Part shown: in pieces, positions 63,858-64,000 of the stretch
Layout: every line of letters starts with the position of its first letter
Position numbering within the stretch: position 1 is the first letter of the stretch
Assembly (NCBI GenBank): GCA_016124945.1
Contig: WGMT01000044.1
Location: 147,365-211,364 of the forward strand
Source: a bacterium
Lineage (GTDB): Bacteria; Chloroflexota; Anaerolineae; Caldilineales; Caldilineaceae
Direction: 5' to 3'
Length of the DNA stretch: 64,000 nt
Translations under genes and position numbers: made by a program
Notes under the pieces: model-generated
The model's input: only the letters and a program-made list of their open reading frames with translations
Databases searched by the model: none
What the model was told of the DNA's origin: nothing

Positions 63858-64000
63858 TAAATGTCAAGTCCTGAAATATGTTGACAAAGAAAGAGCGAAT
63901 GAATGAGCGGAACTGAGGGCATATTTCGGACTCAGGGGCGGTGCCGAGTGTAGTCGGGTTGTCTACCTGAGTCAAGGGCTGCGCAAGTTGGCCTAAACTG
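63858..64000. other. window end, no gene recognised
   Basis: The last 143 bases hold a TTGACA (63881-63886) without a clear -10 and a pair of ACTCAGG/CCTGAGT segments (about 63929-63936 and 63966-63973). No supported reading frame. Confidence 0.4.

Overview
The window looks like a chromosomal segment of a free-living chemoheterotrophic bacterium, most likely Chloroflexota (Anaerolineae/Caldilineae type). This placement is inferred from gene content and style: lipoprotein binding proteins with an Ala-Ala-Cys lipobox followed by Ala/Glu/Pro-rich linkers, many Gfo/Idh/MocA and GH4 enzymes, NarL-type regulators, no Gram-negative outer-membrane genes, and a characteristic intergenic repeat style. 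No phylogenetic search was run. About 56 protein genes are supported, one of them broken. I saw no rRNA, tRNA, CRISPR array, transposase or prophage.

Layout. 0.2-2.5 kb: small CBM48-like protein, then a GH88 unsaturated-uronyl hydrolase and an SDR dehydrogenase on the minus strand. 2.9-11.9 kb: a sensory cluster of poly-HAMP chemoreceptor, CheY-like protein, REC-PAS-PAS histidine kinase, second CheY-like protein, and a chemoreceptor ending in a hemerythrin domain. 12-16.5 kb: small accessory genes (DUF1328 protein, methyltransferase, LuxR regulator with a degenerate receiver, CxxC protein with a Cys-rich tail, a lipoprotein with a duplicated domain). 16.7-21.4 kb: a TIM-barrel isomerase and three Gfo/Idh/MocA dehydrogenases, plausibly for oxidative processing of glycosides or unusual sugars. 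22-31.1 kb: a complete Opp/Dpp-type ABC importer interrupted by a hexaheme cytochrome. 31.3-36.6 kb: two GH4 glycosidases separated by a nucleotidyltransferase and a frameshifted MazF-type toxin with its antitoxin, then a PIN-toxin module bracketed by related hairpins. 37.9-49 kb: carbohydrate catabolism (aldo/keto reductase, DapA-family lyase/aldolase, mannonate dehydratase, nucleoside hydrolase, ROK regulator, BadF-type sugar kinase, amidohydrolase) with a membrane sulfatase-fold protein and a YceI lipoprotein. 49.3-52.7 kb: sugar ABC importer (binding protein and two permeases, no ATPase). 52.8-55.9 kb: AbrB-Doc toxin-antitoxin, argininosuccinate-lyase-like gene and a BKACE. 56-63.8 kb: sucCD, a NarL regulator, malate synthase, ChaB and acetyl-CoA synthetase.

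How it fits together: polysaccharide-derived uronates, galactosides, nucleosides and peptides are imported and broken down, and acetate/acetyl-CoA enters central metabolism through acetyl-CoA synthetase, malate synthase and succinyl-CoA ligase. The sensory cluster may tune motility to redox or oxygen state.

The most striking signal is not a gene. About nineteen intergenic gaps carry long inverted repeats whose arms are iterations of short (7-14 bp) units. At many genes the stop codon itself lies inside the first repeat unit. Arm sequence differs between loci but falls into a few families, and four loci share a CCCAGA core just after the left arm. These look like a family of stop-anchored 3'-end hairpins.
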